Origin: Pseudomonas yamanorum
GTDB lineage: Bacteria > Pseudomonadota > Gammaproteobacteria > Pseudomonadales > Pseudomonadaceae
Assembly: GCF_013386765.1 (NCBI RefSeq)
Contig: NZ_JACARE010000001.1
Location: 48,067 to 112,066 of the forward strand
Direction: 5' to 3'
DNA length: 64,000 bases
Shown in pieces: positions 52,046 to 63,717 of this stretch (position 1 is the first letter of the stretch; each line of letters begins with the position of its first letter). Under the pieces are notes generated by a model that worked only from the letters and a program-made list of their open reading frames with translations, searched no databases and was not told the DNA's origin. The position numbers and the translations under genes are program-made.

Positions 52046-53143
52046 CTAACGCTTGTGGCCTGTGTCCAGCTTGTGTTCCAAATGAATGGAATAGCGGGAC
52101 ATACCAAAACAGAAAATCCAGAACACCAGGGCGGCGAACACGTAGCCTTCAGTGGCCATGCCCAACCATTTCGGGTCGGCGGCGGCTTGCTTGACGCTGT
52201 TGAGCAGGTCGAACAGGCCGATGATGATCACGAGACTGGTGTCCTTGAACAACGCGATAAACGTGTTGACGATGCCCGGGATCACCATCTTCAGGGCTTG
52301 CGGCAGAATCACCAGGCCCATGCTGCGCCAGTAGCCCAGGCCCATCGCGGCGGCAGCTTCGTACTGCCCCTTGGGAATCGCCTGCAAGCCACCGCGCACC
52401 ACTTCAGCCACATAGGCCGACTGGAACAGGATCACGCCGATCAACGCCCGCAGCAGCTTGTCGATGCCCATGCCTTCCGGCAGGAACAGCGGCAACATCA
52501 CCGACGACATGAACAGCACCGTGATCAACGGCACACCACGCCAGAATTCGATGAAGGTCACGCAGACCACACGAATGGCGGGCATGTTCGAACGCCGCCC
52601 CAGCGCCAGCACAATGCCCAGCGGCAAGGCGCCGGCGATGCCGACGGTGGCGATCACCAGGGTCAGCATCAAGCCGCCCCATTGGCTGGTCGCCACGTTG
52701 GTCATGCCGAAGATCCCGCCGTGGAGCAGGAAGTAGGCAACGATCGGGTACACCACCAAAAAGCTCAGGCCGTAGACCGCCTTGCGCGTAAAGCGCGAGA
52801 TGAACAGCGGCGCCACGCCCACGATGGCCAGCCACACGGTCAGGTCCACGCGCCAGCGCAGGTCGCCTGGGTAGTAGCCGTACATGAACTGCCCGAAGCG
52901 CTGTTGGATAAACACCCAGCACGCGCCTTCCTTGGTGCAGTCGGCACGGGTGGTGCCGACCCAGTTCGCATCGAGAATCGCCCAGTGCAGGATCGGCGGC
53001 ACGACCAGGTAGATCAGGTAAAACGCCAACAGCGTCAGCAGGGTGTTGAGCCAGCTGGAAAACAGGTTGGCGCGCATCCATGCCATCGGCCCGAACACTT
53101 TGCTCGGTGGCGGCATATCAGGTTTGAAAGTATGCGTACTCAT
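52046..53143 (-). CDS. aapM: General L-amino-acid ABC transporter, permease AapM
   Basis: A 365-residue HisM/GlnP-type permease with about eight helices and the EAA motif near [20 protein letters not shown] (residues 261-280). A long periplasmic region between helices (near residues 60-100, [20 protein letters not shown]) is typical of AapM. It pairs with AapQ to form the channel. Confidence 0.92.
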   Translation of the reverse strand: MSTHTFKPDMPPPSKVFGPMAWMRANLFSSWLNTLLTLLAFYLIYLVVPPILHWAILDANWVGTTRADCTKEGACWVFIQQRFGQFMYGYYPGDLRWRVDLTVWLAIVGVAPLFISRFTRKAVYGLSFLVVYPIVAYFLLHGGIFGMTNVATSQWGGLMLTLVIATVGIAGALPLGIVLALGRRSNMPAIRVVCVTFIEFWRGVPLITVLFMSSVMLPLFLPEGMGIDKLLRALIGVILFQSAYVAEVVRGGLQAIPKGQYEAAAAMGLGYWRSMGLVILPQALKMVIPGIVNTFIALFKDTSLVIIIGLFDLLNSVKQAAADPKWLGMATEGYVFAALVFWIFCFGMSRYSIHLEHKLDTGHKR

Positions 53144-53153
53144 GCAGGTTTCC

Positions 53154-54335
53154 TCACCGCTCGATCAGCGCAATGCGCTTGTTGTACCAGTTCATCAGCA
53201 GGGAAATGCTGATGCTGATCGCCAGGTACACGCTCATGGTGATGGCAATAACCTCGATAGCCTGACCGGTCTGGTTGAGCACCGTGCCGGCAAACAGCGA
53301 AACCATTTCCGGGTAACCGATACCGGCGGCCAGTGACGAGTTTTTCGCCAGGTTCAGGTATTGGCTGGTCAGCGGCGGGATGATCACGCGCAGGGCCTGC
53401 GGAATGATCACTTTGCGCAGGGTCGGACCGTTGCGCAGCCCGAGGGAACGCGCGGCTTCGGTCTGGCCGTGGCTGACGGACTTGATGCCTGAACGCACGA
53501 TCTCGGCGATAAATGCCGCGGTGTACACGGTCAGGGCCAGGGTCAGCGCCAGCAGCTCGGGAATCAGTACCCAGCCGCCCACAAAGTTGAAGCCTTGCAG
53601 CTTGGGCATTTCCCAGTGCAGCGGCGCGCCGAACACCAGGGCGCACAGCGCAGGGATCACCACCAACAGTGCCAGGCCGGCCCAGAACTTGTGGAAGGGA
53701 ACGCCAGTGGCTTCAAAGCGTTTGTTGGCCCAGCGGGCCATCAGCACAATGGCAACGATTGCCACCACTACGCTGATCACGAACGGCCAGAATCCGTCCG
53801 CCGCCAACGCGGCAGGCATATTCAGGCCACGGCTGCTGACAAAGAATGTGTCACCGAAGTTATGGCTGTTGCGCGGCCCCGGCATCGTCAGGAAGACCGC
53901 GAAGTACCAGAACAGGATTTGCAGCAGCGGCGGAATGTTGCGGAACACTTCCACATACACGGTCGCCAGCTTGTTGATCATCCAGTTGGGTGACAAACGC
54001 GCCACACCGATGATGAACCCGAGGATGGTCGCCAGGACCACGCCGATCACGGTCACCAGCAAAGTGTTAAGCAGACCGATCACAAAGACCCGGGCATAGC
54101 TGTCCGATTCGGTGTAGTCGATCAGGTGCTGAGCGATGCCGAAGCCGGCACTGCGCTCAAGAAAGTCGAAACCCGAGGTGATGCCCCGGTGTTGAAGGTT
54201 GGTTTGCGTGTTGTTGAACAGGTACCAGCCCAACGAGACCACCGCCACAATCGTGATGATCTGGAATAGCCACGCACGCACTTTTGGATCACTGAAGCTG
54301 AGCTTCTGTTTTGGTGCGCCGATTTGATTTTGCAT
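53154..54335 (-). CDS. aapQ: General L-amino-acid ABC transporter, permease AapQ
   Basis: A 393-residue permease with about eight helices. The cytoplasmic EAA loop is RSGIKSVSHGQTEAARSLGL, and the large periplasmic loop after helix 1 (NTQTNLQHRGITSGFDFLER) matches AapQ-type proteins. It follows aapJ by 72 bases and is 10 bases ahead of aapM. Confidence 0.92.
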   Translation of the reverse strand: MQNQIGAPKQKLSFSDPKVRAWLFQIITIVAVVSLGWYLFNNTQTNLQHRGITSGFDFLERSAGFGIAQHLIDYTESDSYARVFVIGLLNTLLVTVIGVVLATILGFIIGVARLSPNWMINKLATVYVEVFRNIPPLLQILFWYFAVFLTMPGPRNSHNFGDTFFVSSRGLNMPAALAADGFWPFVISVVVAIVAIVLMARWANKRFEATGVPFHKFWAGLALLVVIPALCALVFGAPLHWEMPKLQGFNFVGGWVLIPELLALTLALTVYTAAFIAEIVRSGIKSVSHGQTEAARSLGLRNGPTLRKVIIPQALRVIIPPLTSQYLNLAKNSSLAAGIGYPEMVSLFAGTVLNQTGQAIEVIAITMSVYLAISISISLLMNWYNKRIALIER

Positions 54336-54407
54336 TAAGTGCCCCAGGAATAATGGAACAGAACATCACCCGGCGGTTGGCCCACCGGGTGACAGAACCA
54401 TCAGCTA

Positions 54408-55439
54408 TCAGCGCACAGGTGGTGCGTATTGAATGCCACCGTTGGTCCACAGTGCGTTCAGGCCACGATCGATTTCCAGGGGAGTGCTTTTGCCGAGGTT
54501 TTTCTCGAACACTTCGCCGTAGTTACCGACTTGCTTGACGATCTGTACGACCCAGTCTTTCTTCACTTTCAGGTCTTTGCCGTATTCGCCGTCAGCACCC
54601 AGCAGACGGGCAACGTCCGGGTTCTTGGTGGACTTGGCTTCAGCTTCGACGTTTTTGGAGGTGATACCGGCTTCTTCAGCGTTGAGCATGGCGTAGCCAA
54701 CCCAGCGCACGATGGCCAGCCACTCGTCATCGCCGTTACGCACGACAGGGCCCAGTGGTTCTTTGGAAATGGTTTCCGGCAACACCACGTAGTCCTTCGG
54801 CGAGGCCAGCTTGCTGCGCTGTGCGTAGAGCTGCGACTTGTCGGAGGTCAGCACGTCGCAACGCCCGGATTCCAGCGACTTGGCGCTTTCATCGGAGGTG
54901 TCGAACGTGATCGGGGTGTACTTCAGGTTGTTGGCGCGGAAGTAGTCGGAAACGTTCAGCTCAGTGGTGGTACCGGCCTGGATGCAGATGGTTGCACCGT
55001 CCAGTTCCTTGGCACTTTTAACACCCAGCTTGTTGTTCACCAGGAAGCCAACACCGTCGTAGTAGGTGATGAAGCCCGGGAATTTCAGGCCCATGCCGGC
55101 ATCGCGGGAGCTGGTCATGGTGGTGTTGCGCGACAGGATGTCGACTTCGCCAGACTGAAGCGCGGTGAAACGCTCCTTGGCATTCAACTGGCTGAATTTG
55201 ACCTTGGTTGCGTCGCCGAATACGGCAGCAGCAACAGCACGGCACACGTCAGCGTCGATCCCGAGGATCTTGCCGCTGGCATCCGGCACCGAGAAGCCCG
55301 GCAGACCGTCGCTCACGCCACACTGCACAAAGCCTTTCTTCTGCACGGCATCCAGAGTGGCGCCAGCCTGGGCGAAACCACTGACACCCAGTACGGTAGC
55401 CGCGGTCACGATGGCCAGGGTGGATTTCAATACCTTCAT
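54408..55439 (-). CDS. aapJ: General L-amino-acid ABC transporter, periplasmic binding protein
   Basis: A 343-residue solute-binding protein with signal peptide (1-25, ending AQA). It shows VQKKGFVQCGVSDGLPGFSV, the family signature GIDADVCRAVAAAVFGDATK, and RNTTMTSSRDAGMGLKFPGF and ATICIQAGTTTELNVSDYF. It captures a broad range of L-amino acids for AapQMP. It is the first gene of the operon, and a possible Hfq/Crc motif precedes its ribosome-binding site. Confidence 0.94.
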   Translation of the reverse strand: MKVLKSTLAIVTAATVLGVSGFAQAGATLDAVQKKGFVQCGVSDGLPGFSVPDASGKILGIDADVCRAVAAAVFGDATKVKFSQLNAKERFTALQSGEVDILSRNTTMTSSRDAGMGLKFPGFITYYDGVGFLVNNKLGVKSAKELDGATICIQAGTTTELNVSDYFRANNLKYTPITFDTSDESAKSLESGRCDVLTSDKSQLYAQRSKLASPKDYVVLPETISKEPLGPVVRNGDDEWLAIVRWVGYAMLNAEEAGITSKNVEAEAKSTKNPDVARLLGADGEYGKDLKVKKDWVVQIVKQVGNYGEVFEKNLGKSTPLEIDRGLNALWTNGGIQYAPPVR

Positions 55440-55456
55440 TCAAACCTCCAGTTTTG

Positions 55457-55464
55457 CTCTTGTT
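55457..55464 (-). promoter_or_regulatory. Candidate Hfq/Crc target (CA motif) before aapJ
   Basis: On the minus strand AACAAGAG fits the AAnAAnAA catabolite-repression motif at seven of eight positions. It is 7 bases upstream of the GGAGG ribosome-binding site of aapJ, where Hfq/Crc would block translation. Confidence 0.4.
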
Positions 55465-55558
55465 GTGTCGGAGCTCGAACCCCACCGCACCCTTATGAGG
55501 CGACATCGACCCGTGTTGGCTTTTTTTGGGGTCAAACAGCATGAGGTTTTTGCTTTAA

Positions 55559-56443
<885 letters not shown>

Positions 56444-56539
56444 AAACCACACATTCTGTAGCCGTATGACCAACGCACTACGCCGCGCCCGATTCTTGCA
56501 TTACACTGGCCGGCGTACATTCCTTAACCAATTGATGAG

Positions 56540-58015
56540 ATGACCGTGCTCAAAGCACTCAAGAAGATGTTCGGTAAAAGCGAGGCTGAGCAGCTCGCGC
56601 CAGGTTCCAGTGCCCCCGCCCACGCCCAAGGCAACCGCAATGACGGTCAGCAGCCTGGCCGGACCGCACCTGTAGCCTCGCCAAAAAAAGAGCCGGTGAC
56701 CACACCCGCCACGGTTAACGTCGCTGAAGAACCGCCCGCCGAGAAACCACGCCCGGAAAAACCGCGCCGCGAACGCGCGCCAAAACCTGTGGTTATCCCC
56801 TGGAAACTGGAAGACTTCGTTGTCGAACCCCAGGAAGGCAAAACCCGCTTTCATGATTTCAAGCTCGCCCCGGAACTGATGCACGCCATCCAGGACCTGG
56901 GCTTCCCGTACTGCACGCCGATCCAGGCGCAAGTGCTGGGCTTCACCCTCGCCGGCAAAGACGCCATCGGCCGCGCCCAGACCGGCACCGGCAAGACCGC
57001 AGCCTTCCTGATCTCGATCATCACCCAGTTGCTGCAGACCCCGCCGCCCAAAGAGCGCTACATGGGTGAGCCGCGCGCACTGATCATCGCCCCGACCCGG
57101 GAGCTGGTGGTACAGATCGCCAAGGATGCCGCCGACCTGACCAAATACACCGGCCTCAACGTGATGACGTTTGTCGGTGGCATGGACTTCGACAAGCAGC
57201 TCAAGCACCTGGAAGCGCGTCACTGCGACATCCTGGTGGCCACGCCGGGCCGCTTGCTGGACTTCAACCAGCGCGGCGACGTGCACCTGGACATGGTCGA
57301 AGTGATGGTGCTGGACGAAGCCGACCGCATGCTCGACATGGGTTTTATCCCGCAAGTGCGTCAGATCATTCGCCAGACCCCGCCGAAAAACGAGCGCCAG
57401 ACCCTGCTGTTCTCCGCGACCTTCACCGAAGACGTGATGAACCTCGCCAAGCAGTGGACCACCGACCCGTCCATCGTCGAGATCGAGGCACTGAACGTTG
57501 CCAGCGAGAACGTCGAGCAGCACATCTACGCGGTGGCCGGTGCCGACAAATACAAGCTGCTCTACAACCTGGTCAACGACAACGGTTGGGAGCGGGTCAT
57601 GGTGTTTGCCAACCGCAAGGACGAAGTGCGGCGCATCGAAGAACGCCTGGTGCGTGATGGCGTAAATGCCGCGCAACTGTCGGGCGATGTGCCGCAGCAT
57701 AAGCGTATCAAGACGTTGGAAGGCTTTCGCGAAGGCAAGATTCGCGTGCTGGTGGCTACCGACGTGGCCGGGCGCGGGATTCACATCGACGGCATCAGCC
57801 ACGTGATCAACTTCACCCTGCCGGAAGTGCCGGACGACTATGTGCACCGTATTGGCCGCACCGGCCGTGCGGGCGCGGCGGGCGTGTCCATCAGCTTTGC
57901 CGGGGAAGACGATTCGTATCAGTTGCCGTCGATCGAAACCTTGCTGGGCCGCAAGATCAGCTGCGAGACGCCACCGACGCATTTGTTGCGTCCTGTAGAG
58001 CGCAAACGGCCTTAA
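56540..58015 (+). CDS. rhlB: ATP-dependent RNA helicase RhlB (DEAD-box)
   Basis: A 491-residue DEAD-box helicase. After a low-complexity Pro/Ala/Lys-rich tail (about residues 15-90), the helicase core has the Q motif ([12 protein letters not shown]), motif [12 protein letters not shown], Ia PTREL, motif [11 protein letters not shown], motif III SAT in LLFSATF, and motifs [17 protein letters not shown] and [10 protein letters not shown]. RhlB unwinds RNA, often with the degradosome. Start ATG 56540; a GTG lies two codons downstream. Confidence 0.94.
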   Translation: MTVLKALKKMFGKSEAEQLAPGSSAPAHAQGNRNDGQQPGRTAPVASPKKEPVTTPATVNVAEEPPAEKPRPEKPRRERAPKPVVIPWKLEDFVVEPQEGKTRFHDFKLAPELMHAIQDLGFPYCTPIQAQVLGFTLAGKDAIGRAQTGTGKTAAFLISIITQLLQTPPPKERYMGEPRALIIAPTRELVVQIAKDAADLTKYTGLNVMTFVGGMDFDKQLKHLEARHCDILVATPGRLLDFNQRGDVHLDMVEVMVLDEADRMLDMGFIPQVRQIIRQTPPKNERQTLLFSATFTEDVMNLAKQWTTDPSIVEIEALNVASENVEQHIYAVAGADKYKLLYNLVNDNGWERVMVFANRKDEVRRIEERLVRDGVNAAQLSGDVPQHKRIKTLEGFREGKIRVLVATDVAGRGIHIDGISHVINFTLPEVPDDYVHRIGRTGRAGAAGVSISFAGEDDSYQLPSIETLLGRKISCETPPTHLLRPVERKRP

Positions 58016-58033
58016 GCTGGAATGCGGTAAAAA

Positions 58034-59296
<1,263 letters not shown>

Positions 59297-59300
59297 CCTC

Positions 59301-59429
59301 TGTGGTGAGGGAGCTTGCTGTGGCGAGGGAGCTTGCTCCCGCTGGAGTGCGCAGCGCTCCCAAGATTTTGGGGCCGCTACGCAGCCCAGCGGGAGCAAGC
59401 TCCCTCGCCACAGCAAGCCCCTCGCCACA
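59301..59429. repeat. REPIN 10: one TGTGGCGAGGGAGC REPIN nested inside another
   Basis: An intact inverted pair (59319-59412) lies between two partial outer arms: TGTGGTGAGGGAGCTTGC at 59301-59318 and its diverged complement GCAAGCCCCTCGCCACA at 59413-59429. The outer arms face each other correctly, so the outer pair looks interrupted by the inner element. Confidence 0.88.
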
Positions 59430-59436
59430 CGCGCCG

Positions 59437-59886
59437 TTATTTCCAGCGTTCAGCGGCCGCGTGATCGCTGTCGCGCCCTTCCACCCAGCGGGGCCCTTCA
59501 CTGGTGTTTTCCTTTTTCCAGAACGGCGCCCGGGTTTTCAGATAGTCCATCACAAACGCACAGGCATCGAACGCCGCCTGGCGATGGGCACTGGCTGCCG
59601 CAACAAACACAATCGGCTCGCCCGGCTCCAACGCGCCGATACGGTGCAGCACCTCCAGCTTGAGCAATGGCCAGCGCTGTTCGGCTTCCTCGGTGATCTT
59701 GGCCAGGGCTTTTTCGGTCATGCCGGGGTAGTGCTCCAGGAACATCCCCGCCACCTCGCGGCCGTCGTTGAAGTCGCGAACATAGCCGACAAAGCTCACC
59801 ACGGCGCCCACGCCTACGTTGTCGGCGTGCATCGCGTTGACTTCGGCGCCCGGATCAAATGCCCCGGCCTGCACTCGAATCGCCAT
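59437..59886 (-). CDS. moaE: Molybdopterin synthase catalytic subunit
   Basis: A 149-residue MoaE. It has VGAVVSFVGYVRDFNDG near the start, LEHYPGMTEKALAKITEEAE, IGALEPGEPIVFVAAASAHR and the conserved C-terminal KTRAPFWKKENTSEGPRWVE, whose Lys residues are catalytic. It binds precursor Z and receives sulfur from the MoaD thiocarboxylate to make molybdopterin. ATG 59886 follows the moaD stop directly; last of moaCDE. Confidence 0.94.
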   Translation of the reverse strand: MAIRVQAGAFDPGAEVNAMHADNVGVGAVVSFVGYVRDFNDGREVAGMFLEHYPGMTEKALAKITEEAEQRWPLLKLEVLHRIGALEPGEPIVFVAAASAHRQAAFDACAFVMDYLKTRAPFWKKENTSEGPRWVEGRDSDHAAAERWK

Positions 59887-59888
59887 GG

Positions 59889-60131
59889 TCAGCCCCCGGT
59901 CACAGGCGGGAAGAACGCGACCTCGTCGCCAGCTTGCACAGGCTGGTCGAGCGTGCATATTTCCTGGTTGCGGGCGCACATCAGGCTGGCTTCATTGAGC
60001 ACTTCAAAACCTGGGTCAGCCGCCAGCGCCAGACGCACGGCGTCGACGGTGGCGAAGTCGCCTTCCACCTCCAACGAGTCAAAGCCCACCGCTTCGCTGT
60101 AGCGCGCAAAAAACAGTACGTTGATGCTCAT
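59889..60131 (-). CDS. moaD: Molybdopterin synthase sulfur-carrier subunit
   Basis: An 80-residue ubiquitin-like protein ending in the required Gly-Gly ([10 protein letters not shown]), which is adenylated and thiocarboxylated and inserts into MoaE. Start [15 protein letters not shown] is typical. It overlaps moaC by four bases and abuts moaE. Confidence 0.95.
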   Translation of the reverse strand: MSINVLFFARYSEAVGFDSLEVEGDFATVDAVRLALAADPGFEVLNEASLMCARNQEICTLDQPVQAGDEVAFFPPVTGG

Positions 60132-60601
60132 TGTTCATCCGCCTTGAAATGCCCACTTTTGCCGCCGAGCTTTTCCAGCAGGCGAATGTTTTCGATGGTC
60201 ATGCCGCGATCCACGGCCTTGCACATGTCGTAGATCGTCAGGGCCGCCACGCTGGCCGCCGTCAGGGCTTCCATCTCGACGCCGGTCTGGCCGGAGAGTT
60301 TGCAGCGGGCGACGATGTGCACCGCGTCCAGGCCGTCGGCGCTGAGCTCAACCTTGACCCCGGTGAGCATCAACGGGTGGCACAGCGGGATCAGATCACT
60401 GGTTTTTTTCGCCGCCTGGATCCCGGCGATGCGGGCCACGGCAAACACGTCGCCCTTGGGGTGGGCGCCGTCGACAATCATTTTCAGGGTTTCGGGCAAC
60501 ATGCGCACCCGCGCTTCGGCCACGGCTTCACGGAACGTCACGGCTTTTTCAGTGACGTCGACCATGTGGGCGCGACCTTGGGAATCGAGATGAGTCAGCA
60601 C
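60128..60601 (-). CDS. moaC: Cyclic pyranopterin monophosphate synthase accessory protein
   Basis: A 157-residue MoaC, which converts the MoaA product to cyclic pyranopterin monophosphate. Marks are [70 protein letters not shown] and KSGHFKA. I place the start at GTG 60601, with AGGAG seven bases upstream and the first residues (LTHLD) as in E. coli MoaC. moaA and moaB are not in the window. Confidence 0.94.
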   Translation of the reverse strand: MLTHLDSQGRAHMVDVTEKAVTFREAVAEARVRMLPETLKMIVDGAHPKGDVFAVARIAGIQAAKKTSDLIPLCHPLMLTGVKVELSADGLDAVHIVARCKLSGQTGVEMEALTAASVAALTIYDMCKAVDRGMTIENIRLLEKLGGKSGHFKADEQ

Positions 60602-60651
60602 AGGGATACTCCTGATCAGGAGCCCCGATTGTAAACCCAACGCAGATCAAA

Positions 60652-60740
60652 TGTGGGAGCCGGGCTTGCCCGCGATGCAGGCACCTCGGTTTTTCAGGAG
60701 CACCGCAGCGATGCAATCGCGGGCAAGCCCGACTCCCACA
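60652..60740. repeat. REPIN 11 (TGTGGGAGCCGGGC family)
   Basis: Inverted REP pair between the moaC promoter and the phoH-type gene: left arm TGTGGGAGCCGGGCTTGCCC at 60652, right arm ending ACTCCCACA at 60740 with one mismatch. Confidence 0.9.
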
Positions 60741-60785
60741 GGGGTTTCAGGTGAGCCGGGCGATGAAGTCATCGCCCGGAATCGG

Positions 60786-62180
60786 TTACAGGTGAGATTC
60801 GGCGTATTCGGCCAGAATCGAACGAGGAACACCCTGCAGGGCGATGTGCACGCCGTTCGGGAAGTCCTTGAAGCGTTCCGTCAGGTAAGTCAGCCCGGAG
60901 CTGGTCGCGGACAGGTAAGGGGTGTCGATCTGTGCCAGGTTGCCCAGGCACACCACTTTGGAACCGGCGCCGGCACGAGTGATGATGGTTTTCATCTGGT
61001 GCGGCGTGAGGTTCTGGCATTCATCGATCAAAATCAGGCTTTGCTGGAAGCTGCGACCCCGTATGTAGTTGAGGGATTTGAACTGCAACGGCACTTTGCT
61101 GAGGATGTAGTCGACGCTGCCATGGGTGTTTTCGTCATCCATGTGCAAGGCTTCGAGGTTGTCGGTGATTGCCCCCAGCCACGGCTCCATTTTTTCCGCT
61201 TCGGTGCCAGGCAGGAAGCCAATCTCCTGGTCCAGGCCCTGCACGCTGCGGGTAGCGATGATGCGGCGATAGCGCTTGGTCACCATGGTCTGTTCGATGG
61301 CGGCAGCCAGGGCGAGGATGGTTTTCCCCGAGCCTGCGGCGCCGGTCAGGTTGACCAGGTGGATGTCCGGATCAAGCAAGGCGTACAGCGCCAGGCTCTG
61401 GTAGATATCACGCGGTTTCAGGCCCCAGGCTTCCTGGTGCAACAGGGGTTCCTGATGCAGGTCGAGGATCAGCAGCTTGTCGACCTGGATCTCTTTGATC
61501 CAGCCCACGAAGCCCTGTTCGTCGATGATGAATTCATTGATGTGAACGGCCGGCAGGTTGTCGATCAGTTGTACCTGGTGCCAGGTGCGGCCATGGTCCT
61601 GACGGGTTTCGACCTTGCTGACGAGGTCCCAGAAGGAGCCGGTCACGGTGTGATAACCGCGCGACAGCATCGACACGTCGTCGACCAACTGGTCAGTACT
61701 GTAGTCCTCGGCAGCGATCCCACACGCTCGTGCCTTGAGGCGCATATTGATGTCTTTGGTCACCAGCACCAGGCGCAAGTCCTTGTCACGCGCGTGCAGG
61801 TCGATCAATTGGTTGATGATTTTGTTGTCGTTCAGATTCTCCGGCAGCAGGCTGTTGGGCTCGCTGCGCTTGCTCATCAGAATCGACAGCAAGCCCTTGG
61901 GCCCGCTTTTGCCACGCTGGATCGGTACGCCCACCTCGACGTCATCGGGGGAGGCTTCGCCGAGGGTCTTGTCGATCAGGCGGATGGCCTGGCGGCATTC
62001 GGCGGCAACGCTGTGGTGCCCGCTTTTGAGTTTGTCGAGCTCCTCAAGCACGATCATCGGGATGGCGACGTGGTGTTCTTCGAAGTTAAGCAGTGCGTTT
62101 GGATCGTGAATCAGTACGTTGGTATCAAGCACATAAAGGATTGGCTGGTCGGAAGAAGGGTTACGTCCATGATCATCCAT
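60786..62180 (-). CDS. PIN-PhoH family ATPase (PhoH2-type)
   Basis: A 464-residue fusion protein. Residues 14-160 form a PIN-type RNase domain (VLDTNVLIHDPNALLNFEEH with its acidic residues, VLEELDKLK, and VTKDINMRLKARACG). Residues 220-464 form a PhoH ATPase (Walker A NLTGAAGSGKTILALAA; ATRSVQGLDQEIGFLPGTEA; Walker B ILIDECQNLTPHQMKTIITR). PhoH2 relatives have RNase and RNA-helicase activity. It is a single gene; the ATG is at 62180. Confidence 0.92.
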   Translation of the reverse strand: MDDHGRNPSSDQPILYVLDTNVLIHDPNALLNFEEHHVAIPMIVLEELDKLKSGHHSVAAECRQAIRLIDKTLGEASPDDVEVGVPIQRGKSGPKGLLSILMSKRSEPNSLLPENLNDNKIINQLIDLHARDKDLRLVLVTKDINMRLKARACGIAAEDYSTDQLVDDVSMLSRGYHTVTGSFWDLVSKVETRQDHGRTWHQVQLIDNLPAVHINEFIIDEQGFVGWIKEIQVDKLLILDLHQEPLLHQEAWGLKPRDIYQSLALYALLDPDIHLVNLTGAAGSGKTILALAAAIEQTMVTKRYRRIIATRSVQGLDQEIGFLPGTEAEKMEPWLGAITDNLEALHMDDENTHGSVDYILSKVPLQFKSLNYIRGRSFQQSLILIDECQNLTPHQMKTIITRAGAGSKVVCLGNLAQIDTPYLSATSSGLTYLTERFKDFPNGVHIALQGVPRSILAEYAESHL

Positions 62181-62487
62181 ACTCGGTCACCTTTGTGGGA
62201 GCCAGTCGACGCAATACCGCGACAGTGCTGCGCCTCGATTCGACCGTCGAACGCACTTGAGGGGCGTCAAGTGCGGTGCACACAAGAGGTGTCTTGGAAG
62301 ACGCCACCTGTGTTGCAGGTTTCGGCTGTCTGTCTTCGTAATACCGCAAAACACATGACAGGAAAAAGCACTTTGACGCTTTTTTGAAGTTTATTTTTCA
62401 GGATGACGAATAGCACTAGGCGAGCCGGCATTGCACCGTTAAAGTCGGAAGTCCGCCTGTATCGAAATATCTCCCAAATTCCCCCCC
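62181..62487. other. Intergenic region upstream of the PIN-PhoH gene, no gene seen
   Basis: About 310 bases holding the promoter of the PIN-PhoH gene. A weak hairpin (AAAAGC-N8-GCTTTT at about 62363-62384, with T-run) could be a terminator or the end of a leader RNA. A translated frame through it (62267-62656) has no recognisable product. Confidence 0.4.
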
Positions 62488-62517
62488 AAAAAACCTCAGC
62501 CCCAACAGGGCCGGGCT
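62488..62517 (-). terminator. Terminator downstream of the deacetylase-like gene
   Basis: AGCCC (62498-62502) and GGGCT (62513-62517) form a short stem; leftward it is followed by GAGGTTTTTT. It lies 13 bases after the stop of the leftward gene. Confidence 0.6.
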
Positions 62518-62529
62518 CTTCGTGCTTTT

Positions 62530-63654
62530 TCAGCGAAACGCTTCGCGGCAATCCTGCCAGCCGAGTCCACTTTCTGCCGTAGCGTGTAAAAGCCAGGGTA
62601 ATGCGATGCGCGCCTTGTCCTGAGTGTCGTGGAACAGGATTATCCCTCGCCGCCACAGCAGCATCAGCGTGAGCACGCGGTTGGCCGATTCATCGGCCTT
62701 GAGCTTGCCGGCTTCGTCTTCTGAATCGATGTCCCACAATGCCACTTGCAGCCCCTGGGACTGGAAGAAACCCTGGCTGTCGGAACGGCGCTGGCCATAG
62801 GGCGGGCGGAACAGCGGCGCGTAGTTTTCGGGCATCAGGTTCTGGGCCAGGGAGGCGCTGCGGGTGATGGACGACTGCCAGTCGACCCAGTGGCTATGAG
62901 AGCGGTACTGCCAGCCCTGGATGCCGACGCACTGGCCCTGGTACAGCGCCTGCACATCGGTGACCGAGCTTTTCTCGACGCGGGTTTGCAGGCTGTTGCC
63001 GAGCACGAAGAAAAGGCCGTGCAGTTTCTGTTTGCGCAGATAGTCGGCCAGCCAGTCGGTGTTGCCGCTGACGGGGGACGGGCCGCTGTCGAAGGTCAGC
63101 AGGAACATCCGGTCGTTGAGTTCGTCGCCGTTGCGTTCGTGGTCGCCGAAGCGCGCGATTTCGCTGCTGATCTGCGGGAACAGGGCGGCCTTGCGTAACT
63201 GTTCATCCAGGTAGCGTTCGTGGAATGCGCGGCTGGGGCCGGCCCAGCCTATATAGAAGGAGCTGTCGCTTACCTCGAACTTGGCGGCTTGTTCGCGCAG
63301 GTCGTCCATGTTTTCCACCAGGTAGCAGAAAGAGGCGTCCTGTTCGCAGCTTTGCTGGGCGAAGGTGTAGTTTTCCAATAGTCGTTGCCACAGTTGGCGG
63401 CGCAGGTCGTTGATCGAGGCCTGGTTGATGATCTTCAGGCCCAGGCGTTGTTTGAGGGCGGGTTCGTCGAGGGCTTCGCTGGCCAGCAGGGTGTGGGCGA
63501 ACATCAGGATTTCAGCGCGTGAGGCGACGTCGAACAGGGCGGGGCTGCTGAGGCGTTCGGGCCAAACGCCGCGGTCCAGGGTGGCGACATCCACCGGGGC
63601 GGCTTGGGCGCCCAGGCAGATGAGCCAGGCTGACAGTAAAAGCGCAATTCGCAC
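62530..63654 (-). CDS. NodB-fold polysaccharide deacetylase-like protein with altered metal site
   Basis: A 374-residue secreted protein with signal peptide (1-19, ending AQA). Residues about 180-345 carry the NodB homology domain in order: MFLLTFDSGPSP, GWQYRSHSHW, LFRPPYGQR, VALWDIDSED and IILFHDTQ. In active enzymes the first motif is TFDDGP and the second is H-x3-H. Here the metal Asp is Ser190 and the first metal His corresponds to Gln249; only His253 and base Asp189 remain. An N-terminal domain (20-180) is unlike known domains. It may be inactive or use a different mechanism. Single gene. Confidence 0.82.
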   Translation of the reverse strand: MRIALLLSAWLICLGAQAAPVDVATLDRGVWPERLSSPALFDVASRAEILMFAHTLLASEALDEPALKQRLGLKIINQASINDLRRQLWQRLLENYTFAQQSCEQDASFCYLVENMDDLREQAAKFEVSDSSFYIGWAGPSRAFHERYLDEQLRKAALFPQISSEIARFGDHERNGDELNDRMFLLTFDSGPSPVSGNTDWLADYLRKQKLHGLFFVLGNSLQTRVEKSSVTDVQALYQGQCVGIQGWQYRSHSHWVDWQSSITRSASLAQNLMPENYAPLFRPPYGQRRSDSQGFFQSQGLQVALWDIDSEDEAGKLKADESANRVLTLMLLWRRGIILFHDTQDKARIALPWLLHATAESGLGWQDCREAFR

Positions 63655-63717
63655 GAAGGGTCTCCCTTTCCAGAGTCGTCGGGCACTATAGCCGATCGCG
63701 TGGGGGGGCTATTGGGT

